A stretch of 64,000 nucleotides of DNA from Pelotalea chapellei (GCF_018531195.1 NZ_JAHDYS010000001.1:1-64000), one strand, 5' to 3'. Shown: positions 44,554 to 54,712, counted from the first letter of the stretch. Notes: a model not told the origin generated them from the letters alone. Translations and numbers: made by a program.

Positions 44554-44587
44554 GAGCCTACCCTGACAATCTTTGGGTAGGCTTTTC
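44554..44587 (+). terminator. Riboswitch expression-platform terminator
   Basis: Stem GAGCCTACCC...GGGTAGGCTTTTCT directly follows the aptamer. Confidence 0.85.
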
Positions 44588-44647
44588 TATTGGAGATGGA
44601 TGTAAATCAAATTAATCAATGATGGTACTCCATGCGGGAGGTGGACT

Positions 44648-46765
44648 ATGCACAAACGAACCATATTTCTTGTGATCTGTCTGGTGGCGTTGGTTTTGAT
44701 AATACCAGGATGCTCCGGCACGCAGAGAGATGAGACAACGAACCATGTCAACACGGTTTATTATAATTCGCTTAAGGAGGGGAACTATACCAACCTCCTG
44801 AGAGCTCACCCGCAATTTCCCGCCAGTGGTGAACTTTTCTCCGAAAACACAAGCATTTTCAAACTGGAACCGGCCAACGCAAATTCCCTTTCTAAAAAGC
44901 TGCCGGATGCCATGCTTTCAGATTTCGCCCTGTATTTTTCTCCTGCCTCAGCACCTAAACGCGTTGCATCGACCGTCAGTGATCTGCCGGCGCCAGCCCC
45001 ATCTCCTTCAAGTGCTATTCCATCCCTGAAAAGACAGGATGTTATTCCGGATTCCTGCTTGGGTCTCACCGGTACCGCTTTCCGCGACTGCCTGGAGAAT
45101 CTGGGGGGCAGCGCAGTGCCTCAAAGCGACCATGTTTCAATGCACGATCCGCAATCACTGGCTATCGAGGCGGGGCAAACCATCACCGATTCGATTCCGG
45201 GAAAAACAATACAGACATTGACATCTAACGTCTCCAAGGCAGATCGGGATGCCATCGTGGCTAAACTTACCGATTTCACAAACGATGATCCAACCCATGC
45301 AAGTATAAATTTGGCCGCTTTCGATCCATTTAATCCAACTGGTTACTCTCTCGCCTCGGTAATCATCTCAGACAGCAGCATGTCAGATACAAATGGCGAC
45401 GGCGTTCTGGAACCGCATTCCACTATGACTACAGAGATATTGAAGCCGGTCGGCTACCGGAGAAGTCCTTCGGTCGCTTTAGATACCTGCCTAAGTAAAT
45501 ACGGAGACAACATTGCGGATCGCTATGTTGTCAAAGTTACCACCCTTGTTCACCTTGACTCACTGAAAGCACAGCGGCAATCTGTTCCAGTATTTACCAC
45601 AGATTCCGGTGTCGACTTTTACCAGCCCATCCATGATGCCATGACCACAAATCATGCGCTTGACGCCAATATCATCAAATCAATCTACGATTCAACTGCC
45701 ATATTGCCCGGATCGTCAACCGAATACACGTTCATGTTCCAGATAGATCCTGATCAGATTAGTGGAGAGTACAAAAATCTGCTTGAAAAAATAGCGGTTG
45801 AAGGCGATACCGCATGCCAGGACGTGGTTGAGCAGCATATCAATCCCCGTACAGCCATTATAAGTGGTGTATCGGCGACAGGGAACAGCCCGCAGAAGAC
45901 CGCCGGTTCCCTGACAGTATTTTACCAGGTTCCGGCTGCCTTCAGCCGGCAACTGACAGCGAAGATCGCATCTGCTCTAACCGGACAAGACGCAACGCTC
46001 TCAGATAACTTTCAGCCCATACGCGATTATTGCATGGTAAACGGTGACGGACTCAAAGTGGCCATAGTCGATCCGGTAAGCGGAGCAATCATTCCAGCCT
46101 GTGAAAAATATAACCAGAAGGCCCTGGCCAAAACCGTGCTGATGACCAAAAGCGGAGCCTGTAAGGACGATCGTGGAAACTGGGCTTATGACGCATCAAG
46201 ACTACGTACCAAACGCTTCGGCAGAGGGATCCAATGGATTTTTACCGAGTGGCTTTTGCACAACCAAGTGGGGGACTACAAAAATATTCATTGGTATCAG
46301 AGTACCTGGAAGAGTGGAGTACAGGTCGCAGTGAAAGGGGCTAAGTACCTGCTCGCTACGTATCTCAAAATCCAGATTGGCGCTATAAAAATTGAAGGCA
46401 AAGATAAGGACAAGATCGACCAGAAAAAGAAAATAAAATATCTGAAGAGCCTTCTACCTTTGATCAAGGATGTGGTGTTAAAAATAAACGGAACCAAAAT
46501 TGCTGGATATAAACTATCGCTTCCACCTGTCGTGGGTGATTTTTTAGGTGGTTCGAGTAAGTTTTTTCCAAGCGGAGCAGGATCTGATGATACTTTCGGC
46601 AATCCATCCTTAGACTATTGGTTGCTATTGGAACTAAAGCAGGGGGTGAAGGGTTTTTTTGTGGACAGAGTGACGGATGCCGCTGCCCAGATGCTCGATG
46701 TGACTATTACCGGATGGCAGGATATTTCCGATAGAAGCCACTATGGTTGCTTCGAGTTTGATTAG
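44648..46765 (+). CDS. Large predicted lipoprotein under c-di-GMP riboswitch control
   Basis: The 705-aa protein has a lipoprotein signal peptide (IFLVICLVALVLIIPGC, Cys22). No known domain is recognised. A segment SDTNGDGVLEPHS near residue 250 resembles a calcium-binding loop. The C-terminal 150 residues include a lysine-rich helix (KIEGKDKDKIDQKKKIKYLK) and aromatic strands. GGGAGG precedes the ATG. The upstream GEMM-I riboswitch and terminator make c-di-GMP the likely regulator, so a cell-surface, adhesion or biofilm role is plausible but inferred. It sits between oleB and the LysR unit. Confidence 0.8.
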   Translation: MHKRTIFLVICLVALVLIIPGCSGTQRDETTNHVNTVYYNSLKEGNYTNLLRAHPQFPASGELFSENTSIFKLEPANANSLSKKLPDAMLSDFALYFSPASAPKRVASTVSDLPAPAPSPSSAIPSLKRQDVIPDSCLGLTGTAFRDCLENLGGSAVPQSDHVSMHDPQSLAIEAGQTITDSIPGKTIQTLTSNVSKADRDAIVAKLTDFTNDDPTHASINLAAFDPFNPTGYSLASVIISDSSMSDTNGDGVLEPHSTMTTEILKPVGYRRSPSVALDTCLSKYGDNIADRYVVKVTTLVHLDSLKAQRQSVPVFTTDSGVDFYQPIHDAMTTNHALDANIIKSIYDSTAILPGSSTEYTFMFQIDPDQISGEYKNLLEKIAVEGDTACQDVVEQHINPRTAIISGVSATGNSPQKTAGSLTVFYQVPAAFSRQLTAKIASALTGQDATLSDNFQPIRDYCMVNGDGLKVAIVDPVSGAIIPACEKYNQKALAKTVLMTKSGACKDDRGNWAYDASRLRTKRFGRGIQWIFTEWLLHNQVGDYKNIHWYQSTWKSGVQVAVKGAKYLLATYLKIQIGAIKIEGKDKDKIDQKKKIKYLKSLLPLIKDVVLKINGTKIAGYKLSLPPVVGDFLGGSSKFFPSGAGSDDTFGNPSLDYWLLLELKQGVKGFFVDRVTDAAAQMLDVTITGWQDISDRSHYGCFEFD

Positions 46766-46933
46766 TGATAGCTGGGAAAGGTGTTCACTTCCTTTAAAAC
46801 AGCACAGATTGCCAACAGCTTTCAATGAAGATACAGGGGGATTGAATCACTCGCCGAGGTTAAAACTGTAATCTTCGAAGCGTGCATCTCGGAAGGGAGG
46901 TGCGTTCCTCCGAATATGCGATGCCATCTATAT

Positions 46934-47848
46934 TCACGGCAACGGAAAAGTTCCTGCTACCTGTGTGAGCATGTAGTATTCGTCCAGCTCCTGGATGAGG
47001 AAATCAACAAAGGCTCGGTTCGCCCGGGAGAGATACGAATTTTTCTTCCATGCTATGTGGAGGTCCATAAAAAGGTGTGGATCACATGATATGGCGGCTA
47101 CTTCGGCATCACGGGCAACCACCATCTTGAGGAAAAACGCCAAGCCCAACTTCTCCTTGACCAGACTCCGGATCAGAGAGAATAGATTTGATTCCGCCAC
47201 CACCGTCGGAACGATCTTTTCACTGGCACACAGCTCATCAATCAGCTCCCGCAGGTGATATCCCTCCTTGTAATGAATCAGCGGCTCTCCCAGTAACTCA
47301 AGCAGCGCAACCTTTCTGTGTCCGGCGAAGCGGTGTCCGGGATGCACGCAGGCAACGATCTCTTCCCGTAACAGGTGATGGGAGTCCAGGCCTTCCGGTA
47401 CTTCTCCGGCGATTACCCCGATATCAAGCTCGCCGGATATGATTTTGCGCTGAATGCTCCAGGCGCTGTCTCCGGAGATGGAAATTTTGAGGCCCGGATG
47501 GCCCTGTTTGAATGAAGAAATTATCCTGGGGAAGAAAAAACTACTTAACATCGGGGTGAGGCCGACACGCACCTCTCCCTTGAGCAGGCCCCGTAGATCG
47601 GCAATCTCCTGTTTCGCGTTGCTGACCCCTTGCAAAATGCTTTGCGCATGAAGCAATAGCGCTTCACCTTCTGCTGTTAAAGAAATCTTCCTATCCCTCC
47701 GGTTAAACAGAAGCACGTCCAGCTCTTCCTCCAGTTTTTTGATGGCTATGCTGAGAGCAGGTTGGGCTATGTTCAATTTTTCTGCAGCCTTGGTAAAACC
47801 TTCGCACGCCGCCACACCTAAAAAGAATTTCAACTGTCGCAAATCCAT
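46934..47848 (-). CDS. LysR-family transcriptional regulator
   Basis: The 304-aa protein has an N-terminal winged helix (LRQLKFFLGVAACEGFTKAAEKLNIAQPALSIAIKKLEEEL) and a periplasmic-binding-like effector domain from about residue 90. The start at 47848 (MDLRQLKF) fits the family; a GTG extension to 47920 is not used. It is divergent from the cysteine desulfurase gene with a 115-bp shared promoter region and probably regulates it. The inducer cannot be read from the sequence. Confidence 0.93.
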   Translation of the reverse strand: MDLRQLKFFLGVAACEGFTKAAEKLNIAQPALSIAIKKLEEELDVLLFNRRDRKISLTAEGEALLLHAQSILQGVSNAKQEIADLRGLLKGEVRVGLTPMLSSFFFPRIISSFKQGHPGLKISISGDSAWSIQRKIISGELDIGVIAGEVPEGLDSHHLLREEIVACVHPGHRFAGHRKVALLELLGEPLIHYKEGYHLRELIDELCASEKIVPTVVAESNLFSLIRSLVKEKLGLAFFLKMVVARDAEVAAISCDPHLFMDLHIAWKKNSYLSRANRAFVDFLIQELDEYYMLTQVAGTFPLP

Positions 47849-47886
47849 AAGTTCACGCCTTATTATTCGTTTTATATATAGATCAC

Positions 47887-47907
47887 ATAAAAACAATATA
47901 TTTTTAT
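47887..47907. promoter_or_regulatory. Inverted repeat in the LysR/desulfurase divergent promoter
   Basis: ATAAAAA and TTTTTAT are separated by seven bases, midway between the two divergent genes. This is a candidate LysR-type operator; the AT-rich composition makes chance plausible. Confidence 0.4.
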
Positions 47908-47963
47908 TATATACCTGCACAGCCCTATATTTGGCAACAGGTTCCGGTGAGAGGGGGAAATAA

Positions 47964-49097
47964 ATGGCTATTTATCTGGATTGCAATGCAACAACGCCGG
48001 TGGAACCGTCGGTAGCATCGGTGGTGATGCGATTTCTGGAAAAGGATTTCGGCAATGCGGCAAGCCCCATCCATGACCATGGTGTATTTGCCCTTGCAGC
48101 CGTGGAACATGCACGGGGCCAGATAGCCGAGGTAGTCAAGGCACGCCGCGACGAGGTGATTTTTACCAGCGGCGCCACGGAGAGCAACAACCTGGCACTA
48201 CTCGGGCTTGCCGAGGCGGGAACAAAAAGTGGACGCCGCCATCTGATTGCTACCGCCATCGAACACAAGGCTGTGCTCGAGCCGCTTGAAGAGATGGCAC
48301 GGCTCGGCTTCGAGGTGCAAATCCTGCCGGTTCAGGCGGACGGACGTATAGATCCGCAGCGATTGTCGGATGCGCTTCGTCCCGACACTCTTCTGGTCTC
48401 GACCATGCATGTGAACAATGAAACCGGAGTGTTCCAACCACTAACAGAGGTTGCGGATATTTTGTCGAACCGGGAGACCTGGTGGCATGTTGATGCGGCC
48501 CAGGGATTTGGCAAGGAACTGGAACAGCTCCGCAATCCGCGTATCGATCTCATCTCGATCAGCGGCCACAAGATATACGGCCCCAAAGGTGTTGGAGCCC
48601 TGATCGCCCGCAAGCATGACCGTCAGTTTCCCCCGCTGCGTCCGCTCATGTTCGGCGGTGGCCAGGAGCAGGGGTTGCGTCCCGGCACCCTGCCGGTACC
48701 ATTGATAGCCGGTCTTGGGGAAGCGGCAAAGCTTGCGGTGCGAAACAACGCTGAGCGTATCGAGAAATGTCGAATGTTCCGCCACAAAATTCTGCCACCA
48801 TTCTTGGCGCTGGGCGCGGCACAGAATGGCACTGAAGAATACACGCTGCCCCATGTACTCAATGTTTCGCTGCCAGGGATCAACTCCGAGCAGGCAATCA
48901 AAGCGCTAAAAAGGGTTATCGCCGTATCCAGCACCTCGGCATGCACATCACATACTCGTACGCCAAGCCATGTCCTAGGAGCAATGGGGCTGTCGTCCGA
49001 GAAGGTGGAACAGTCTATTCGCTTGTCGTGGTGCCACATGACCCCTGAAGTGGACTGGTCTGAAGTGGAACATATTCTTCGTGCGCTGCGCGGATAA
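47964..49097 (+). CDS. Cysteine desulfurase, NifS/DndA-like
   Basis: The 377-aa PLP enzyme converts cysteine to alanine and carries persulfide sulfur. It has YLDCNATTP, the PLP lysine in SISGHKIYGPKG, and the active-site loop SSTSACTSHTRTPSHVLGAMGL with the nucleophilic Cys. The C-terminal SWCHMTPEVDW is reminiscent of DndA, the desulfurase of DNA phosphorothioation, but no dndBCDE or other sulfur acceptor genes are nearby. It is not next to iscU or iscR. The downstream genes encode two small proteins that may be its sulfur acceptors or partners. Confidence 0.9.
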   Translation: MAIYLDCNATTPVEPSVASVVMRFLEKDFGNAASPIHDHGVFALAAVEHARGQIAEVVKARRDEVIFTSGATESNNLALLGLAEAGTKSGRRHLIATAIEHKAVLEPLEEMARLGFEVQILPVQADGRIDPQRLSDALRPDTLLVSTMHVNNETGVFQPLTEVADILSNRETWWHVDAAQGFGKELEQLRNPRIDLISISGHKIYGPKGVGALIARKHDRQFPPLRPLMFGGGQEQGLRPGTLPVPLIAGLGEAAKLAVRNNAERIEKCRMFRHKILPPFLALGAAQNGTEEYTLPHVLNVSLPGINSEQAIKALKRVIAVSSTSACTSHTRTPSHVLGAMGLSSEKVEQSIRLSWCHMTPEVDWSEVEHILRALRG

Positions 49098-49112
49098 GAA
49101 AGGTGGTACGAA

Positions 49113-49370
49113 ATGAACGATATATTCAGAGAGCTGGAAGAAGCGACGCTTGACCAGTATGACAACTACGATCTGCCGAAATGGCTGGCCGATCCGGTGC
49201 TTGTGGTGGCAAGAAATCCTTTGGCCTATCAGGGGAAAGAGTATCTGATCGAAATTCTCCTGGCCCAGGTCAGAGAGTATGATGTCTACGCGGAAGCCGG
49301 TTGCTGTAAATGGGCCTATGACCATGAAGACATCAAACGGACACTGGGCTGGCTGGAGGAAGAGAGATGA
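49113..49370 (+). CDS. Small protein with CC motif, paralogue 1
   Basis: The 85-aa soluble protein is 15 bp after the desulfurase gene and overlaps the next gene by four bases. It aligns without gaps to the next protein (DLPxxLA near residue 20; YDxYxxxGxxxxxxxxxIxxTLxxL at 56-81), so the two are tandem paralogues. This copy has an AGCCKW motif with adjacent cysteines that the other lacks. A role as sulfur acceptor is inferred only from context. The family is not recognised. Confidence 0.75.
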   Translation: MNDIFRELEEATLDQYDNYDLPKWLADPVLVVARNPLAYQGKEYLIEILLAQVREYDVYAEAGCCKWAYDHEDIKRTLGWLEEER

Positions 49371-49615
49371 CGGCATTCGAAAAGCTGCGATCAGTTACAG
49401 AAAAGGCCCAAAAGGAACAGGATCTACCGGATTTTCTGGCGGAGCGCATCTATGGGATTATTGAAAACAAGGAGCGGTTCCATGCAAGGGAGGCCGAGAT
49501 AGACGAACTGGCGGAAAAAGTATCGAACTACGACACCTACGGCCAGACAGGTTATCTGGGAATGGGGGTCAACAATGTCATCCTGGAAAAGACCTTGAAT
49601 CGTCTGGTGATGTAA
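49367..49615 (+). CDS. Small protein, paralogue 2 (no cysteine pair)
   Basis: The 82-aa protein has the same DLPxxLA and NYDTYGQTG...LEKTLNRL layout as its neighbour but GYLGMG in place of GCCKWA, so it lacks cysteines. The start overlaps the upstream stop (ATGA), implying coupled translation. It ends the LysR-regulated unit; a terminator follows. Confidence 0.75.
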   Translation: MTAFEKLRSVTEKAQKEQDLPDFLAERIYGIIENKERFHAREAEIDELAEKVSNYDTYGQTGYLGMGVNNVILEKTLNRLVM

Positions 49616-49642
49616 TAAGCTGTTTAATAAGGAAAAACTTAA

Positions 49643-49677
49643 TAAAAAAGGCCGCATTGCACAAATGCGGCCTTTTG
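49643..49677 (+). terminator. Intrinsic terminator of the desulfurase operon
   Basis: Stem AAAAGGCCGCATT / AATGCGGCCTTTT with a short loop, flanked by A and T runs. Confidence 0.9.
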
Positions 49678-49912
49678 AGTAACACAGGAGAAACGAGTAT
49701 TTCTTCTATGCAGGAGCTGCCAGAAATCGTTTCATATGAAGCAAAGGGTTAGATTTTGCAAAATTGGTTTTTTCTACAATAAATAATATTCAAAAACTTT
49801 GCAGCTACTACTTTACCAGCATATATAGTACAAAAATGGCTGTAAGATATGGTCAAATGTGGTATTTACATATTTTATAGTAGTATTATTGGCATAACAT
49901 TGGAGTAATTAA

Positions 49913-51961
49913 ATGAAAAAATTTATAAATTTTTACATGAACCTTTCTGTAAAGACGAAAATGTTCATATTCACGGGCAGCTTTTCTATCTGGCTACTCA
50001 TGATTGCCATATTAGGCATCTATAGTACTCATCAGGTAGCTGCCGGTACTGTTGTGGCCAATGAAGCAATTGATGAAATCATTCAACTGGAAGAGCTTAA
50101 CAGCAAGTGTGTCTCTTTACGGGTGGGTCTGCTTTACGGTTTAGTACATACGTCAAAAAACGATTTTGATGCAACGATGCTTGATGTGGAAAATAGAATC
50201 AAACTCATAGACAAAACATTTGAAACTTCTCTGCAAAAAAAGATAACCGGCAATGATACAAACAAATTTGCTTCCGCACTTGAAACTGCCTGGTCAAAAT
50301 ATCGCGACCAGGCGTTAAAGCTAATCGATTTGGAAAAAGCCTTGTTTCCCGCTGATCGTTCGGCGGCTTCTGCCTTTGCTGTAGAACATGTCGCTCCAGT
50401 GTACAAAGAACTAGGCTCAGCAATTGCCGGTTACATCCAGTACCACCAGGACATGAAAAGCAAGACATTTAATAAGGAACTTTCATTGGCCAAACGATTT
50501 GAATGGCTGGGCGGGATGCTGGCTGTTTTTTCAATTGGCCTGGCAGCTCTGTTCACTTGGCTGCTTACCAGCTGTATTACAAGGCCAATCACATCGCTTT
50601 CCCATAACGCGCGATTGATTGCAGAAGGCGACCTCAGAATAGAAATTGCATCTGACTCACGGGATGAAATTGGGCAGCTCGCCGAATCATTCAAACTGAT
50701 GGTGAACAGTCTGAAAGAATTGATCAGCACGCTTGCAGATTCATCTTCCCAAGTTTCCGAATCATCTGGCGTCATGATGTCAAGCGCCGATAGTATGGCG
50801 AACGTTGCGGAAAATGCGGTTGTCCAGGCCACTACCGTGGCTGTTGCTACTGAAGAGATGTCGGCAACTTCCGGCGATATTGCCCAGAACTGCCAGATGG
50901 CTGCGGAGGGCGCTCAGCGGGCCAATGAGGCCGCACATCACGGTGCCATGGTCGTAGAAAGCACTATTGCTGTTATGCAGAGGATAGCCGAGCGTGTCCA
51001 GGTATCCGCGAAAACAGTGGAGGAGCTTGGCAAGCAGAGCGATGAGATAGGATCCATAATAGGGACTATCGAAGATATTGCGGATCAGACAAATCTGCTT
51101 GCGCTTAATGCTGCTATCGAGGCAGCCCGGGCAGGTGAGCAGGGGCGCGGATTCGCGGTAGTGGCCGATGAGGTAAGGGCGCTTGCCGAGCGGACCACCA
51201 GGGCCACACGCGAGATCAGCGGAATGATAAAATCAATACAGAACGACACCAGATCCGCTGTTGTTGCCATGGAAGAAGGTGTTGCCGAGGTTGAGCAAGG
51301 GACTCACGAGGCAGCGCGTTCCGGAGAGGCCTTGCGGAATATCCAGGAAGAGATCGACAGCGTCAACATGCAGGTTCAGCAGATTGCCACCGCTGCTGAA
51401 GAGCAAACTGCCACCACAAGTGAAATCAGTTGCAATATTCATCAGATAACCATTGTCGTGAAAGATACATCGGAAAATGCCAGACAATGCGCTTCAATCT
51501 CGCAGCAGCTCTCCAATCTTTCAGTGGTAATTAAAAATGTAGTCGGAAAGTTTTCCTTTTCCGAATCCCAGACTTTTTTCCTCTGGAATAGCAGCTACAG
51601 CGTAGGTTACGAAGCTATGGACCAGGAGCACAAGCGTTTGGTGGAAATTATCAATAATCTCTACGGTGCCATGCGGCAGGGCAAGGGCAACCAGGCCATA
51701 GGCTCTATTCTGGACGGGCTTGTCAGTTATACCCGAACACACTTTGCTCACGAAGAAAAACTTATGAAAGATGCGGGGTATAAATCTTATGAAGAGCATA
51801 AGCGGGAACACGATGCCTTGAGCAGGCAGGTACTGGAGATTCAGAACAAATACGGTACAGGTACTGTATTGAGTCTGGAAGTAATGAGCTTTTTGAAAGA
51901 ATGGCTGGTAAATCACATCCAAGGATCTGACAAGCGCTTTGGCTCACACCTACGTAAGTAG
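49913..51961 (+). CDS. Chemoreceptor with C-terminal bacteriohemerythrin domain
   Basis: The 682-aa protein has TM1 (residues 16-36), a periplasmic helical sensor, TM2 (about 200-223), HAMP, an MCP signalling domain with the conserved tip ([20 protein letters not shown]) and a hemerythrin domain at about 545-680. The diiron ligands are visible as [19 protein letters not shown] and [10 protein letters not shown]. It should couple O2 (or another diiron ligand) to CheA signalling from the cytoplasmic end. The ATG follows GGAGTAATTAA. The 297-bp AT-rich upstream gap contains no other gene. Confidence 0.95.
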   Translation: MKKFINFYMNLSVKTKMFIFTGSFSIWLLMIAILGIYSTHQVAAGTVVANEAIDEIIQLEELNSKCVSLRVGLLYGLVHTSKNDFDATMLDVENRIKLIDKTFETSLQKKITGNDTNKFASALETAWSKYRDQALKLIDLEKALFPADRSAASAFAVEHVAPVYKELGSAIAGYIQYHQDMKSKTFNKELSLAKRFEWLGGMLAVFSIGLAALFTWLLTSCITRPITSLSHNARLIAEGDLRIEIASDSRDEIGQLAESFKLMVNSLKELISTLADSSSQVSESSGVMMSSADSMANVAENAVVQATTVAVATEEMSATSGDIAQNCQMAAEGAQRANEAAHHGAMVVESTIAVMQRIAERVQVSAKTVEELGKQSDEIGSIIGTIEDIADQTNLLALNAAIEAARAGEQGRGFAVVADEVRALAERTTRATREISGMIKSIQNDTRSAVVAMEEGVAEVEQGTHEAARSGEALRNIQEEIDSVNMQVQQIATAAEEQTATTSEISCNIHQITIVVKDTSENARQCASISQQLSNLSVVIKNVVGKFSFSESQTFFLWNSSYSVGYEAMDQEHKRLVEIINNLYGAMRQGKGNQAIGSILDGLVSYTRTHFAHEEKLMKDAGYKSYEEHKREHDALSRQVLEIQNKYGTGTVLSLEVMSFLKEWLVNHIQGSDKRFGSHLRK

Positions 51962-52055
51962 CGAAGATGTTTTTCAAGTCAACCTGAATGGCTACGTCAT
52001 GGCAGCGCCGCCCGTTGATCAGCCCTTCATTGTGCAGAATAAATTAGTAACAAAT

Positions 52056-52790
52056 TAGGGACACTTCCCATATTTCTGTTGATCCCCCTCCATGTTTACA
52101 TTAACATCCCTTCATGCCTCGAATTGCTCGCATAATAGCAGCAGGATCCCCACATCACATTACCCAGCGCGGCAACAATCGCGCGACAGTTTTCTTTGAC
52201 GAAGAAGACAATCAGACCTATTTGAAGTTACTCCTGAAATACACCCGCAAATATGACGTCGCAATATGGGCGTACTGCCTGATGAGCAACCATGTTCACC
52301 TGCTTGCCGTACCCAAAACCGAGAGCGGTCTGGCACGTGGGATCGGCCTGACCAACATGCTATATACCCAGTACCTGAACCGAAAGCTGAGTCAATCAGG
52401 CCGTATCTGGCAAAATCGTTTCTTTTCGTGCATTGTTGAAAGCAATCAGTACCTATGGGCGGTTGCACGTTATATCGAACGCAATCCGTTGAAGGCGGGG
52501 CTGGCGGCAAGCGCGCAGGAATATCACTGGTCCAGCGCCAACGCGCATATAACGGGAAGTAATGATCCATTGTTGGCGAAGGATTCATGGCTTGCGCTTG
52601 AAGAGCAGAGCGAGTATGCAAAATTTGTCGGGGATGAGGATGAAGAAGCGGACGCCGGCATCCGTCGGGCGACACGAACCGGTCGCCCCTTTGGTTCGGA
52701 ACAGTTTGTTGATCAGATGGAATTTAGCCTGAGTCATAAATTACGTCCGGGAGCACCCGGCCGCCCCCGGAAAACAGGGAAGTGTCCCTA
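52056..52790 (+). mobile_element. REP-associated transposase (RAYT) unit with flanking palindromes
   Basis: The transposase gene is bracketed by TAGGGACACTTCCC (52056-52069) and its inverse GGGAAGTGTCCCTA (52777-52790). These are half-palindromic REP-type ends; the right one encodes the last residues and stop of the transposase. Confidence 0.85.
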
Positions 52791-52791
52791 G
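52114..52791 (+). CDS. REP-associated tyrosine transposase (Y1/HUH)
   Basis: The 225-aa protein is a single-strand HUH transposase of the TnpA-REP group. The HUH motif is SNHVHLL (near residue 60), the catalytic Tyr is in WAVARYIERNPLKAG, and the N-terminus MPRIARIIAAGSPHHITQRGNN is the group signature. The final residues TGKCP are encoded by the right-hand flanking palindrome, so the gene and its repeat are fused. It appears intact. It lies in the stretch that separates oleB from oleC. Confidence 0.93.
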   Translation: MPRIARIIAAGSPHHITQRGNNRATVFFDEEDNQTYLKLLLKYTRKYDVAIWAYCLMSNHVHLLAVPKTESGLARGIGLTNMLYTQYLNRKLSQSGRIWQNRFFSCIVESNQYLWAVARYIERNPLKAGLAASAQEYHWSSANAHITGSNDPLLAKDSWLALEEQSEYAKFVGDEDEEADAGIRRATRTGRPFGSEQFVDQMEFSLSHKLRPGAPGRPRKTGKCP

Positions 52792-53009
52792 TTTTTTGCC
52801 ATAGCTGAAAAATTAAAAACATTGGAAGAAGGAATTCCAACCAACCGGGTAGACACGGTAACCGCTTGGTGGATAAGTGTGGAAGGAAGCCTTGAAAGTC
52901 GAGCGCTGCGCCGGTCACCCTTCAGGCGTTGTAGTTCTTTTAGTTCATGATGCTCTCAGCAGAATAGATTTTTTCAACTATTTTTTACCACAAATAGGAC
53001 CAGAAACCT

Positions 53010-53744
53010 GTGACCCAAAAAACCGATGCCATCTATGCTACACCCCTGCAGGATATAGTTGATTTTCAATTCGATGAACGGGTTGTCGCAGTCTTTCCCG
53101 ACATGATTCAACGCTCGGTCCCCGGCTACGGAATGATTGTATCCAATATCGGCATCCTCGCCGCGAAATACGCCCAAGCCGGGAGTCACTGTTATGATCT
53201 CGGCTGTTCCCTCGGGGCAGTGACCTTATCTATGCGCCAGCGGATCAATGCGCCAGACTGCGACATTATTTCTGTGGATAACTCCCCGGTGATGATTGAG
53301 CGCGCCCGTGAACTCTTGGCTCTTGACAGTGTGCCGACCATTCCGGTGACGATGCTCTGTACCGACCTTCAGGATGTTACGATTGAGAACGCCTCGGTCG
53401 TCGTCCTCAACTTCACCCTGCAGTTCATCCCCCCGGCAGAGCGACTGGCGCTGATTCAGCGAATCCATGCGGGGCTCAAGCCGAACGGCGTTCTTATCCT
53501 CTCGGAGAAGATCGCTTTTAGCGAGCCGGGGCGGCAACACTTTCATGAAGAACTGCATCATGATTTCAAACGGGCCAACGGCTACAGCGACCTCGAGATC
53601 AGCCAGAAGCGGTCAGCCCTTGAAAAGGTAATGATCCCCGAGACCCTCGCTTGCCATCAGGAGCGGTTACGGTGGGCTGGCTTCTCTTCCTCTGAACTTT
53701 GGTTCCAGTGCTTCAATTTTGTCTCTCTGGTCGCAATTAAATGA
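53010..53744 (+). CDS. cmoA: Carboxy-S-adenosyl-L-methionine synthase CmoA
   Basis: The 244-aa SAM-dependent enzyme makes carboxy-SAM from SAM and prephenate. The SAM motif is [14 protein letters not shown] (near residue 63) and the family segments [25 protein letters not shown] and [12 protein letters not shown] are present. The start is GTG with AGGA upstream. It overlaps cmoB by four bases; together they perform the last step of cmo5U34 tRNA wobble modification. Confidence 0.95.
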   Translation: MTQKTDAIYATPLQDIVDFQFDERVVAVFPDMIQRSVPGYGMIVSNIGILAAKYAQAGSHCYDLGCSLGAVTLSMRQRINAPDCDIISVDNSPVMIERARELLALDSVPTIPVTMLCTDLQDVTIENASVVVLNFTLQFIPPAERLALIQRIHAGLKPNGVLILSEKIAFSEPGRQHFHEELHHDFKRANGYSDLEISQKRSALEKVMIPETLACHQERLRWAGFSSSELWFQCFNFVSLVAIK

Positions 53745-54712
53745 AATTCTACGAATCACTCTATCCGCAACTTGCCGCCATGGGTCAGGAGCGCTGGTCT
53801 GAGCAACTGCAGACCGCCCTGTCCGAGGGACTGCTCCTCGAACGTTTCGGCGATATGGCAGGCTTGATGAGCGCTCTGCAGGCGCTGCCGGCGATACAGC
53901 CATCCCGAATTGCGCTGCAGGACAATGTCACCATCGGCGATAGCAGCGATCTTGGCCACATCGACCGCGAAGAGTTGATCACCAAGCTCTATGCTTTTCA
54001 CCCCTGGCGTAAAGGCCCCTACAATTTTTTCGGTATTGAGATTGACACAGAGTGGCGATCCGACTGGAAGTGGGAGCGCCTCCTGCCGCACATCCAGCCG
54101 CTGGCCGGGCGGAGAGTCCTCGATGTCGGCTGCGGCAACGGTTATCACGGCTGGCGCATGCGCGGCGCCGGCGCCGACTTCGTCCTCGGCATCGAGCCTT
54201 TTCTGCTTTCGGTGATGCAGTTCCAGGTAATGCAACGCTACCATTGCGATCCACAGCACCATGTCATTCCAATCGGCATCGAAGATGTACCTGCCAATCT
54301 TGCCTGCTTCGACAGCGTATTTTCCATGGGAGTCCTCTACCATCGCCGCTCACCCCTCGACCATCTTTTCGAGTTGAAGGGCTGCCTGCGCCCGGGAGGG
54401 GAGTTGATTCTGGAGACGCTGATTGTCGAAGGAGATCAGGAGACGATCTTCATGCCGCCAGGACGTTACGCTAAAATGAGAAATGTCTGGTTCCTGCCAT
54501 CAATTGCGGCCATGACCTTGTGGCTGCAGCGCTGCGGATTCACGGAGATTGCCTGCGTCAATGCCGTCCGCACCAGCCGCGAGGAACAACGCTCGACGGA
54601 GTGGATGCGTTTTGAGTCGCTGGCGGATTTTCTTGATCCGGATGACGAGTCGAAGACGATTGAAGGGCACCCGGCACCGCTACGGGCGATCTTTACCGCG
54701 ACCAGGCCGTAA
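53741..54712 (+). CDS. cmoB: tRNA U34 carboxymethyltransferase CmoB
   Basis: The 323-aa protein transfers the carboxymethyl group from carboxy-SAM to 5-hydroxyuridine at tRNA position 34. The SAM-binding motif [15 protein letters not shown] lies near residue 125 and [20 protein letters not shown] near residue 190 is characteristic. The gene is complete and translationally coupled to cmoA. oleC begins 118 bp downstream on the same strand without a visible terminator, so read-through is possible. Confidence 0.95.
   Translation: MKFYESLYPQLAAMGQERWSEQLQTALSEGLLLERFGDMAGLMSALQALPAIQPSRIALQDNVTIGDSSDLGHIDREELITKLYAFHPWRKGPYNFFGIEIDTEWRSDWKWERLLPHIQPLAGRRVLDVGCGNGYHGWRMRGAGADFVLGIEPFLLSVMQFQVMQRYHCDPQHHVIPIGIEDVPANLACFDSVFSMGVLYHRRSPLDHLFELKGCLRPGGELILETLIVEGDQETIFMPPGRYAKMRNVWFLPSIAAMTLWLQRCGFTEIACVNAVRTSREEQRSTEWMRFESLADFLDPDDESKTIEGHPAPLRAIFTATRP

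Noticed and set aside
47964-49615. DNA phosphorothioation (dnd) locus
   Set aside because: The desulfurase has DndA-like features but no dndB, dndC, dndD, dndE or pbe-type genes are nearby.
49885-49912. Sigma-54 promoter before the hemerythrin chemoreceptor (TTGGCATAACATTGGA)
   Set aside because: The spacing between the GG and the downstream element is one base short and it lies only a few bases from the start codon.
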